Notes under the pieces: model-generated | Told to the model about the DNA's origin: nothing | Databases searched by the model: none | Seen by the model: the letters and a program-made list of their open reading frames with translations, nothing else | NCBI RefSeq assembly: GCF_030719215.1 | Contig: NZ_CP120983.1 | Coordinates: 496,001-560,000, forward strand | DNA: 64,000 nt | From: Streptomyces sp. Alt3 | Lineage (GTDB): Bacteria > Actinomycetota > Actinomycetes > Streptomycetales > Streptomycetaceae | Reading direction: 5' to 3' | Shown here: positions 30,369 to 37,920 of the stretch, piece by piece | Layout of the letters: each line of letters starts with the position of its first letter | Position numbering within the stretch: position 1 is the stretch's first letter | Position numbers and translations under genes: made by a program

Positions 30369-31216
30369 GGTTGCTCTCCTGTTGCTGGGTTTGCCGGTTC
30401 GGCGGCGGACGTCCGGGCCGGGTCGACGGTGGTTTTCCTGGCGACGAGGTGGAGCCGGTCGCCGTCGGCGGTGTCCCCGGGTCCGGCGCCCGGCTGCCAG
30501 GCCGGTTCGGTGCGCGGCCCGGGGCCGTCGTGCAGGGCGAGTACGTCGAAGCCGTGGACGGTGAGGAAGTGGCGCAGTTCCTGGGGCAGGAGCAGCCGCC
30601 ACGCGGAGTGCTCCACGACGGGCGGGCTGCCGTCGTCCGCGGTCCAGCTCCGGGTGCGCCGCAGGAGCTGGGCGGCCCGGTCGACGCGCAGTGCGGTGGT
30701 CGAGCGGTAGGCCGTGCCGTGCCAGGTGAAGCGGGAGACGGCCGGCGCGGTCGCGGGTTCGTCCCGGCCGAGGAAGTACGCGCCGTTGCGCATCTCCGCG
30801 ACCAGCAGGCCGCCGGGTACCAGGGTGCGGCGGCAGGACCTCAGGAATCCGTCGAGTTGCTCGTTGGTGTGGCAGTACAGCAGCGAACTGTCCAGGCACA
30901 CCACGGCGTCGAAGACCCGCTGACCGAAATCGAACCGGCTGAGATCGGCCGTCACGTAGGCAGGCCCCGGGTGGCGCGCGCGGGCGTGGGCGAGCATGGG
31001 AGCGGAGAGGTCGGCGGCGGTGACCCGCCGTCCCGCGTGATGGAGCCAGGCGGCGTCACGGCCTGTTCCGCAGCCCAGGTCGAGGACGGTGGGGCCGGCG
31101 CCGTGGCGGCACAGGATGTCCTGCGCCCACCGCCCCGCGAGGTGTTCGGGGTCGGGGAACCTGGCCTCGTAGAGCTCCGGGTTGTCGGTGAGGAGATTCC
31201 CTGTCCGGTGTCTCAT
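30365..31216 (-). CDS. Class I SAM-dependent methyltransferase
   Basis: 283 residues with the Rossmann SAM-binding motif VLDLGCGTGRDAAWL, acidic loop TAADLSAPML, and post-motif VVCLDSSLLYCHTNEQ. The fold is that of small-molecule methyltransferases. It sits between exporter and importer genes of the operon with 4-nt overlaps on both sides. It therefore probably tailors the small molecule made by the upstream enzymes; the methylated atom is unknown. Confidence 0.88.
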   Translation of the reverse strand: MRHRTGNLLTDNPELYEARFPDPEHLAGRWAQDILCRHGAGPTVLDLGCGTGRDAAWLHHAGRRVTAADLSAPMLAHARARHPGPAYVTADLSRFDFGQRVFDAVVCLDSSLLYCHTNEQLDGFLRSCRRTLVPGGLLVAEMRNGAYFLGRDEPATAPAVSRFTWHGTAYRSTTALRVDRAAQLLRRTRSWTADDGSPPVVEHSAWRLLLPQELRHFLTVHGFDVLALHDGPGPRTEPAWQPGAGPGDTADGDRLHLVARKTTVDPARTSAAEPANPATGEQP

Positions 31217-32487
31217 GCCGCCACCGCCACGGGGGCGGGCCGTGTCCGGGGCAGGGTTCCGTTGCGGTGCAGCCAGGTCACCGCGGCCGCCGAGACGAGT
31301 CCGGCCGCCAGGCAGCAGCCCCAGGGGAGCAGGGCGACGGGGCCGCCTCCCCCGCCTGGTGGTGCGGCGTCCATGGCCCGGCCGACGGCAGCGTTGCCGA
31401 CGGCAGCGGCGATGCCGGAGACCGCGTAGAAGATCCCGAAGTACGTGCCTGTCAGCTCCTGGCGCCCGAAGCCGGGGATCAGCTCCATGACGAAGGGCTG
31501 AGCCACCATCACTCCCAGGTGGAGCAGGAGCGCTCCGGCCAGCACGGGCAGGGCGCGCAGGGTGGCGTCCAGGGGGCCGCCCGGGGGCGCTCCGGTGCCG
31601 GCGACGAGCATCGGCGGGACGAAGGCCAGCCCCATGAGCACCAGTCCGGCGGCGATCCAGCGCCCTCGCGTTCCGCGCCTCGACAGCGCGCGGGTGATCC
31701 GCAGCTGGAAGGCGATGCCCGCGATCGTCCCGACCAGGAAGACGAGCCCGGCGGCACCGTCCCAGCCGGTGGCGTGCCGGGCTCCGGCCGGGAGCAGGAG
31801 GTAGAGCTGGTTCTCCAGCGTGAACATGCCGACCATGGCGAGTGCGAAGGCGAGGAAGGCGCGGTTGCCGACGGCCTCACGCCAGTCGGCCGTGACGCTG
31901 CCGGTGGCCGGTGGCACCTGCCGGGCGGGGAGCACCAGGGCCTGGGCGACGGTGAGCAGGGCGAAGATCCCGGCGGCGGTGAGCGCGGAGGCCCGGAAGT
32001 CGACGAGCAGCAGGGCGCTGCCCAGGAGGGGGCCGATGAGCGCGCCGGTCGTCGCGAAGACGTTGAACAGGGCGAACGCCTCGGCTCTGCGTTCGCCTGC
32101 CTCCTGGGCGAGATAGGTGCGGACGGCGGGATTGAACAGGGCGCCCGCGACGCCGCTGAGCACGGAGGCGGCGAGCAGCACGGGCAGCCCGTCGCCGAGC
32201 GCGAAGAGGGCGAAGCCGACGGTGCGTATCGCGCAGCCGGCGATGATGACACCGCGGGCGCCGAGGCGGTCGGCGGCGGAGCCGCCTATGAGGAACAGTC
32301 CCTGCTGGCTCAGGTTGCGTACGCCGAGGACGATGCCGACGACGGCCGCCGACATCCCGAGGTCGTCGCCGAGGTGGGTGGCGAGGTACGGGACGAGCAG
32401 GTAGAAGCCGGTGTTGACGCCGAGCTGGTTGACCAGCAGCAGGCGAATGGCGAGCGGGAATCCGCGGATCTCGTTCCATGTGTTCAT
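31213..32487 (-). CDS. MFS transporter, probable exporter
   Basis: 424 residues, twelve hydrophobic helices. The N-terminus is MNTWNEIRGFPLAIRLLLVN, and the loop 2-3 motif A region is ADRLGARGVI, typical of drug/metabolite exporters. It lies between the biosynthetic genes and the ABC importer. Metallophore loci often pair an MFS exporter with an ABC importer (for example CntE with CntABCDF for staphylopine). Export of the operon's product is the likely role. Confidence 0.88.
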   Translation of the reverse strand: MNTWNEIRGFPLAIRLLLVNQLGVNTGFYLLVPYLATHLGDDLGMSAAVVGIVLGVRNLSQQGLFLIGGSAADRLGARGVIIAGCAIRTVGFALFALGDGLPVLLAASVLSGVAGALFNPAVRTYLAQEAGERRAEAFALFNVFATTGALIGPLLGSALLLVDFRASALTAAGIFALLTVAQALVLPARQVPPATGSVTADWREAVGNRAFLAFALAMVGMFTLENQLYLLLPAGARHATGWDGAAGLVFLVGTIAGIAFQLRITRALSRRGTRGRWIAAGLVLMGLAFVPPMLVAGTGAPPGGPLDATLRALPVLAGALLLHLGVMVAQPFVMELIPGFGRQELTGTYFGIFYAVSGIAAAVGNAAVGRAMDAAPPGGGGGPVALLPWGCCLAAGLVSAAAVTWLHRNGTLPRTRPAPVAVAA

Positions 32488-33551
32488 GAGGCCGCGCTCC
32501 GGATTTGGGCTCGGGCGCGGGGGCGTACGCCTAGACCCGGCCGCTCGGCGGCCGCGACGAACCCGTCGGAGCCCCCGATTCCTGTCCAGGGGTCGTCGGC
32601 GAGCAGGAGGTGCCCGTCGAGGTCGGTCCAGCGGGCACGGTCGCCGATGTGGACGGCGGGGGCGATGCCCAGGGTGCTGGCGGTCAGGCAGCCCAGCATC
32701 AGGTCTGTGCCACTGCCCTCGATCAGGGCGGCGATACGGAGGGCCGCGTGGACGCCTCCGCATTTGGCGAGTTTGACGTTGATGCCGTGGACGCGTCCGG
32801 CGAGCCGGCGCGCGTCCTCGTAGGTGACGGCGTCCTCGTCGGCGATGACGGGCAGGGGTGAGCGGGCGGCGAGCCGCGCGAGGGCCTCCGGGTCGCCGGG
32901 GGTCAGCGGTTGTTCCACCGCTTCGACGCCCAGTTCGGCGAACCGGGGCAGGAGCGCGCGCGCCCGGGACTCCGACCAGGCCCCGTTGGGGTCGAGGAGG
33001 AGTCGGGCTGCCGGGGCGGCGGCGCGGACGGCGCGCACCCGGTCGAGATCGGTCTCGTGGTCCCGGTCGCCCGCCTTGATCTTGATCACGGAGAACCCGG
33101 CCCCGGCCAGGCTGCGGGCCTGGGCGGCCGCCCTTCCCGGGGAGGTGAGCGAGATCGTCCGGGCGGTGGCGGTCCTCGGGGCCACCGCGGCCCCGAGGAT
33201 GCGGTGCACGGGGGTGGCGGTGCGCTTCCCGACGAGGTCGAGGAGCGCCGACTCGGTGGCGGCGGTCATGGCGGCCGGGGTGCCGGGCGCGTCGAGTTCA
33301 CCGGCGCGCAGGGCGTGCAGTGCGGTCTCCGGGTCGGCGAAGCGGGCGAGCCGCTCACCGGTCCGGGCGGCGAGGCGTTGCAGGGTGGGGGTGTCGAGGC
33401 CGTAGAAGTGGCTGGTGACGGCTTCGCCGTGGCCGTCGGCCCCGTCGTGTTCGACGGTGAGGCAGACGGCGTCGCGGGCCGTCATGGTCGATCGCGAGAT
33501 GCGCAGCGGCTCGGCGAGCACGAGTCGCACGGTGTGCTGGGTGAGTTTCAC
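32484..33551 (-). CDS. Enolase-superfamily enzyme, dipeptide epimerase-like
   Basis: 355 residues. The catalytic set of the MLE/dipeptide-epimerase subgroup is visible: KxK in SVIKIKAGD, metal ligands Asp in LLLDPNGAW, Glu in VEQPL and Asp in VIADED, and the second base Lys in NVKLAKCGG. These enzymes epimerise the alpha-carbon of an amino acid within a dipeptide (L-Ala-D/L-Glu epimerase is the type). The substrate here is unknown. Next to an ATP-grasp ligase, an amide-linked amino acid product is plausible. The GTG start overlaps the preceding gene. Confidence 0.87.
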   Translation of the reverse strand: MKLTQHTVRLVLAEPLRISRSTMTARDAVCLTVEHDGADGHGEAVTSHFYGLDTPTLQRLAARTGERLARFADPETALHALRAGELDAPGTPAAMTAATESALLDLVGKRTATPVHRILGAAVAPRTATARTISLTSPGRAAAQARSLAGAGFSVIKIKAGDRDHETDLDRVRAVRAAAPAARLLLDPNGAWSESRARALLPRFAELGVEAVEQPLTPGDPEALARLAARSPLPVIADEDAVTYEDARRLAGRVHGINVKLAKCGGVHAALRIAALIEGSGTDLMLGCLTASTLGIAPAVHIGDRARWTDLDGHLLLADDPWTGIGGSDGFVAAAERPGLGVRPRARAQIRSAAS

Positions 33552-34633
33552 GGCTGCCGCTCCAGGCGTTCCGCCAGCGGATCGGTGACGGTGGTGCACC
33601 TGGTCCAGCCTCCGGTCTGCGGGATACGCGGGTGCCGGACGTCGACGGGGCGGGCGGCCGCGAGATCGGGGTCCAGCTGATGGGCGGTCATGAAGTCGTC
33701 GTCGTAGACGCTGCCGAGGTAGCGGTGAGGTCCGTCGGGGAAGACGGTGGCGACAGCGGCGCCGGGGTGTGTGCGGGCGGCCCAGGCGGCCACGCGCGCG
33801 ACGGCTCCTGTGCTCCAGCCGCCGCTGACGAAGTTCTCCCGGGCGAGTCGCCGGCAGGTGTCGGCGGCCTCGGCGGGGCCGATCCAGTGGACCTCGTCGA
33901 ACGCGTCGTAGGCGACGTTGCGCGGATGGATGCTGCTGCCGAGACCCCGCATCAGCCGGGGCGTCGCCGCCTGCCCGAAGATGGTGGAGCCGGTGGAGTC
34001 GACGGCGATGAGCCGCAGTCCCGGCCAGTGCCGGCGCAGTGGTCCGGCGATCCCGGCGCTGTGCCCTCCCGTGCCGACACTGCACACGAGGATGTCGAGG
34101 TGGGCGAGCCGGCTTGCCAGTTCGGCTGCGAGTGAGGCGTAACCCGCTGTGTTGTCCGGGTTGTTGTACTGGTCGGGCCAGTACGCCCCTGGCAGCCGGG
34201 CGAGCAGGTCGCGCAGCCTGTCCAGGCGGGCGCCCTGCCAGCCGCCGTTCGCCTTGGGCCGGTCGACGAGTTCGAGACGCGCTCCGTACGAGCGCAGCAA
34301 CTGCCGCATCGAAGGCTCCAGTTCGCTGTCGCCGACGAGCACGACGGGGTGTCCGAGCGCCTGTCCGGCGAAGGCGAGGCCTATGCCGAGCGTGCCGGAG
34401 GTCGATTCCACGACGGGTGCGCCGGGGAGGAGTTCGCCGCGCTCCTCGGCTCCGAGGAGCATGGACACCGCGGCACGTGCCTTCATGCCGCCGACGCCGT
34501 GTCCTTCGAGCTTGGCCCAGAAGCCCGGGTGGGGCAGGGGCAGTCCGGTGGTGATCCTGGCGAGCGGGGTGCGGCCGATGAGGGCGAGGAGTTCGCGGTT
34601 GGGTGCGAGAGCGGGCAGGGATGCCGTGGTCAC
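33548..34633 (-). CDS. PLP-dependent cysteine-synthase-like enzyme (beta-replacement fold II)
   Basis: 361 residues. GRTPLARI, the PLP lysine in GGMKARAAVSML, the substrate loop ESTSGTLGIG (in place of TSGNTG) and the phosphate cup SVGTGGHSAG mark the cysteine synthase/SbnA fold. Relatives use O-phosphoserine or O-acetylserine to attach S or N nucleophiles; SbnA makes a 2,3-diaminopropionate precursor for staphyloferrin B. No SbnB-like dehydrogenase is present here, so the product must differ or be finished elsewhere. GTG 34633 follows GGAGG. Confidence 0.87.
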   Translation of the reverse strand: MTTASLPALAPNRELLALIGRTPLARITTGLPLPHPGFWAKLEGHGVGGMKARAAVSMLLGAEERGELLPGAPVVESTSGTLGIGLAFAGQALGHPVVLVGDSELEPSMRQLLRSYGARLELVDRPKANGGWQGARLDRLRDLLARLPGAYWPDQYNNPDNTAGYASLAAELASRLAHLDILVCSVGTGGHSAGIAGPLRRHWPGLRLIAVDSTGSTIFGQAATPRLMRGLGSSIHPRNVAYDAFDEVHWIGPAEAADTCRRLARENFVSGGWSTGAVARVAAWAARTHPGAAVATVFPDGPHRYLGSVYDDDFMTAHQLDPDLAAARPVDVRHPRIPQTGGWTRCTTVTDPLAERLERQP

Positions 34634-35508
34634 GAGGTGCCTCCGTCGTACGGGCGGCTGCGGGGGACGGCGTCGGGTCCGCCGTCGCCCGCGCGGTAGC
34701 GGTGGATGGTGCCGGGCCCGCCGTCGAGCCAGAAGAAGGGGTACGGCTCGGCGCACACCGCGGTGACTCCGGCGCCCAGGAACCGGGGCAGGACCGCGCT
34801 GCCGGTCTGGGCGAACATGACCAGTGGCTTCCGGCGCTTCCAGGCGCTCCTGCGCAGCGGGTCGAAGGTCCCGTTGCCCAGGGTCATACCGGAGGCCAGC
34901 ACCGCGTCGCAGTGGCCGATCCCCTTGAGGGCGTCCGTACCGATGGGCTCCCCCCAGTCGGTGGTTCCTCCCTTCAGGTCACAGGGAATGACGGTGAGGC
35001 CGCGCGAACGCAGTTCGTACAGAAGGGAGTTCACGACGCCGACGACCAGGACGGTGCCGCCGGGCGACACGTCCAGCAGGTCGGCGACGGCGGTGGCCCG
35101 CGCCCGGGACCGTTCGAGCGAGCTTCCGGCGGGGACGGTCACCGGCTGCGCCCCGTGGTCAGGGGTGTGGGGAGTGACGTCCGTCAGATAGGCGTCCAGG
35201 GCCGCGACCCGGACCGGCAGCAGCGGATGGGCGAGGAGCTCTGCCACGTCGGCGCCGGCACAGTCCTCGACGGCTCCGGCGGGAAGGGCTCCAGGTTCGA
35301 CCGCGCACGAGCCGACCGCGCGCTCCAGGCGCAGGCTCAGGACCTCGTTGCGGTATCCGCCCTGCCTGCCGTCGTGCCGTGCGGCCTGGGACGTCGTGAA
35401 GGCCACCGAGATCAGCCGGGTCGAGGGGTCCGGTCCGAGTTCACCCCGCAGGGCCTGGTCGAGGAGGGTGCCGAGGCAGGAGGCGGGCGGGCGTGAGGTC
35501 GTCGTCAT
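34630..35508 (-). CDS. DUF364 / Rossmann-like (putative heavy-metal chelation) protein
   Basis: 292 residues. An N-terminal DUF4213-like helical/beta part (ISVAFTTSQAARHDG) is followed by a Rossmann-like domain (GTVLVVGVVNSLLYELRSRG, CDAVLASGMTLGNGTFDPL, PLVMFAQTGSAVLPRFLGAG). The family is annotated as putative heavy-metal chelation, with little biochemistry known. Within this operon it could be a metal-handling or biosynthetic protein. The ATG overlaps the ATP-grasp gene, and its stop overlaps the PLP enzyme start. Confidence 0.8.
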   Translation of the reverse strand: MTTTSRPPASCLGTLLDQALRGELGPDPSTRLISVAFTTSQAARHDGRQGGYRNEVLSLRLERAVGSCAVEPGALPAGAVEDCAGADVAELLAHPLLPVRVAALDAYLTDVTPHTPDHGAQPVTVPAGSSLERSRARATAVADLLDVSPGGTVLVVGVVNSLLYELRSRGLTVIPCDLKGGTTDWGEPIGTDALKGIGHCDAVLASGMTLGNGTFDPLRRSAWKRRKPLVMFAQTGSAVLPRFLGAGVTAVCAEPYPFFWLDGGPGTIHRYRAGDGGPDAVPRSRPYDGGTS

Positions 35509-36761
35509 GAGCTCACCAGCAGGGGCCGCAGTCCCGCGAGGAGCGCCTCGACGCGGTCCCGGGCGCCGAGGCCGGCGGCGTCGCCCGCCATGACGTGCCC
35601 GAGGTAGGCGTTGTTGCTGTCCGCGGCCTCGACCGTGCGCCCCGGTTCCGCGATCTGGACCTCCAGCACACCGTGGGCCTCCCGCACACGGTCGGCGCCC
35701 TCCACGGACGCAAGGGTTCCCGCGAGGTCGGGCACGAGGAACCCGATGGCCGCGCTCCGCATCCCGGTTGTGCGGGGACGGAGGTCGGGTTCTCGGCCGA
35801 GCGCCACGTCGATGCAGGCGGTGGCGAGGTCGATCCCGGTGACGTGGCGGACCAGCTCGGTGATGCGATTGCCCGCGGGGCGGGGATTGACCTCCACGAC
35901 CCTGGGGCCTCCCTCGGTCAGTTTGATCTCGGTGTGCGCCACGACGTCGTCGAGGCCGAGCGCCGCACCGGCGCTCAGCGCGGTTCCGGTGGCTGCGGCG
36001 AGGTCGTCCGGGGACAGGGCGGCCGGGAACATGTGGCCGGTCTCGACGAAGGCCGGGGCCCCGCCGACGCTCTTGTCCGTGACTCCGACGACGTGGGCGA
36101 CGCCCCGGCAGGTCACGGTCTCGACGCTCACCTCGGGGCCGCGGAGGAACTCCTCCAGCAGGACGTGGGGCGTACGCCGCTGCCCCCTGGCGTTGTACGG
36201 GAAGGCGGCCTGGGCCGCGCACGCCTCGGCCAGCTGGTCCTCGTCGTCGACCCGGCGCACGAACATGCCCGCGCAGAGGTCCACCGGTTTGACCACGAGG
36301 GGATAGCCGAGGTCACGGGCGGCCACGGCCGCCTCCGCCCCGTCCGCGCACACCGCGAAGCGGGGTCCGGGGACACCGGCCGCACTCAGGACACGACGGG
36401 TGGCGTCCTTGCGGCAGGCGTTCTCCATGGCTTCGGCCGACGGACCGGGCAGGCCAAGCAGGCCGGCGATCCGAGCAGCGGCCGGCAGATAGTAGTCACA
36501 GGAGGTCACCACCCCGTCGAAGCGGAGGGCCTCGTGCAGCCGCTGGACCTGCGGAAGCAGCTCACCGAGGTCATTGGTGGGCGCGGTGACGACGTTACGG
36601 GCGGTGAGCAGCGGATGGGCCGTTCCCTCCGGTGCGGACCGGAGGTAGTGCTGCAGGTCGCGGGTGAGGAAGGTGAAGTGGTGTCCCGCCCCCTCCAGGG
36701 CCCGTGGCAGCAGCCTGCTCATCGATCCGACCCAGCTCTCGACCACCAACAGATGAGCCAT
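35505..36761 (-). CDS. ATP-grasp domain carboxylate-amine ligase
   Basis: 418 residues with pre-ATP-grasp, ATP-grasp and C-terminal domains. The ATP lysine is in GYPLVVKPVDLCAGMFV, the adenine region is HVLLEEFLRGPEVSVETV, and the metal-binding Glu/Asn lie in RVVEVNPRPAGNRITEL. Such ligases activate a carboxylate as an acyl phosphate and join it to an amine. It is the first gene of the ten-gene operon and starts at ATG 36761 behind GGGGGAG. A Zur-like box lies about 90 bp upstream. Confidence 0.88.
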   Translation of the reverse strand: MAHLLVVESWVGSMSRLLPRALEGAGHHFTFLTRDLQHYLRSAPEGTAHPLLTARNVVTAPTNDLGELLPQVQRLHEALRFDGVVTSCDYYLPAAARIAGLLGLPGPSAEAMENACRKDATRRVLSAAGVPGPRFAVCADGAEAAVAARDLGYPLVVKPVDLCAGMFVRRVDDEDQLAEACAAQAAFPYNARGQRRTPHVLLEEFLRGPEVSVETVTCRGVAHVVGVTDKSVGGAPAFVETGHMFPAALSPDDLAAATGTALSAGAALGLDDVVAHTEIKLTEGGPRVVEVNPRPAGNRITELVRHVTGIDLATACIDVALGREPDLRPRTTGMRSAAIGFLVPDLAGTLASVEGADRVREAHGVLEVQIAEPGRTVEAADSNNAYLGHVMAGDAAGLGARDRVEALLAGLRPLLVSS

Positions 36762-36852
36762 GAACTCCCCCTTCTCACAAGGACGTCGGGCATAAGGACA
36801 GGCAGGGATCACCCCCTTTCGGAGGCTCCCGGCCCGACCGCACACACGCTAT

Positions 36853-36872
36853 CGACAATCGTTTTCATTGTC
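36853..36872. promoter_or_regulatory. Zur-like operator upstream of the metallophore-like operon
   Basis: On the minus strand, TGAAAACGATTGTCG (36867 to 36853) matches 12 of 15 positions of the Streptomyces Zur box TGAAAATGATTTTCA. The wider GACAATCGTTTTCATTGTC (36854-36872) also has GACAAT/ATTGTC arms. It is an AT-rich island in the promoter region between the operon and the divergent DUF5709 gene. Confidence 0.6.
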
Positions 36873-36974
36873 ATCTAAAACAGCGTCACTTCTACTGGGA
36901 AACGGCTTCCGTTGCGTCACTCGCCGGACCGGAGTGGAATTGCATACAGGGGGACCCGCAGGAAGGGGTACGCC

Positions 36975-37451
36975 ATGACCGACAGCGACCGGGGGGACGA
37001 CGTCTACCAGCCGCAAGAGCCGGAGGCCTCCGACCCTGCCGACCTGCTGGATCTGGAGGACACCCTCGACACGTCCGGGCTCGCCGACGTCCTGGACGAG
37101 GGCTACTCGCCGCCGGAACGGCCCTGGGCGGTCGACGACGAGGGCACCACGGCCTCGGAACAGCACACGGGCGAATCCCTCGACCACCGTCTGACCAGGG
37201 AGGTTCCCGAGGGGGACGAACCCGTCCCCGACGGTCCGGGCGACCTCGCGGACGGCGACGGGGAGCTCTACGACACGGAAGTGGGGACGGACCGCGCGGG
37301 CAGACTCACCCAGGAGGGCGACGGGCATGTGCCCTCCACCCTCACCGCACAGGATGTCGGCATAGACGGTGCGGCGGCGTCCGCCGAGGAAGCCGCGATG
37401 CATCTGATTCCCGAGGAGAGAGACCTGTTCGGGGAGGAACCGGCCCGCTGA
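36975..37451 (+). CDS. DUF5709-domain protein
   Basis: A 158-residue, very acidic, probably largely disordered protein. Family hallmarks are DVYQPQEPEASDPADLLDLE, VLDEGYSPPERPW, ESLDHRLTREVPE and a C-terminal SAEEAAMHLIPEE. These proteins are widespread in Streptomyces and of unknown role. ATG 36975 is preceded by AGGAAGGGG. It is divergent from the metallophore-like operon and could share its promoter region. Confidence 0.85.
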   Translation: MTDSDRGDDVYQPQEPEASDPADLLDLEDTLDTSGLADVLDEGYSPPERPWAVDDEGTTASEQHTGESLDHRLTREVPEGDEPVPDGPGDLADGDGELYDTEVGTDRAGRLTQEGDGHVPSTLTAQDVGIDGAAASAEEAAMHLIPEERDLFGEEPAR

Positions 37452-37920
37452 GGGCCCCGCCCCCGGCCCGCGCCGTCACGACCGCCGCCGAGTACGCCGC
37501 CCCCTATCCCCCTCCGAGGACCCCTCAGGTTGTGCCGCGCCCGCACGCGTGCGCGCGAGGTCCCTCCCCGCCACATCGGCCGGTCCGTCGGTATGCCGCC
37601 CGCGCACGGGCGCGCGCGAGCCCGCGCACCCCGGCTCCGCGAGCCGTCCGAGCACGTACAGGTCCTGCGTGCCCGCGCCCGTGCACGCGGGCGCACCACG
37701 GTGCGGAACGTGGCGGCCGAGCGGCCGGAAAGCGCCGCCGTGCTGCCCGTGCTCCCCGAAAACGCTTGGACGCCGAGCCGCCGGCCACGGGAGACTCGTC
37801 TCTTCCGGATCTCTTGCCGCAGACGCGCGGCGAGCGCTTCCGCCTGCGCGGCGCCGCCCCTCCGGAGGCCGGCCATGGCGAAGTCCGGAGCAACTGCCCG
37901 CGAAACGACATGAGGTCGGC
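37452..37920. other. 469-bp gene-free region with three CG-rich inverted repeats
   Basis: No convincing gene was found. Three short inverted repeats in alternating CG runs stand at 37542-37553 (CGCACGCGTGCG), 37598-37611 (GCCCG..CGGGC) and 37671-37692 (GCCCGCG..CGCGGGC), spaced 56-73 bp. They lie upstream of the ABC exporter gene. Confidence 0.55.

Noticed and set aside
36840..36880. DmdR1-type iron box upstream of the ten-gene operon
   Set aside because: The sequence lacks the TTAGGTTAGGCTAACCTAA-type pattern; it fits Zur better.
37549..37920. N-terminal extension of the ABC exporter
   Set aside because: It is Arg/Pro/Ala-rich with no membrane segment. ATG 37921 matches the family start.
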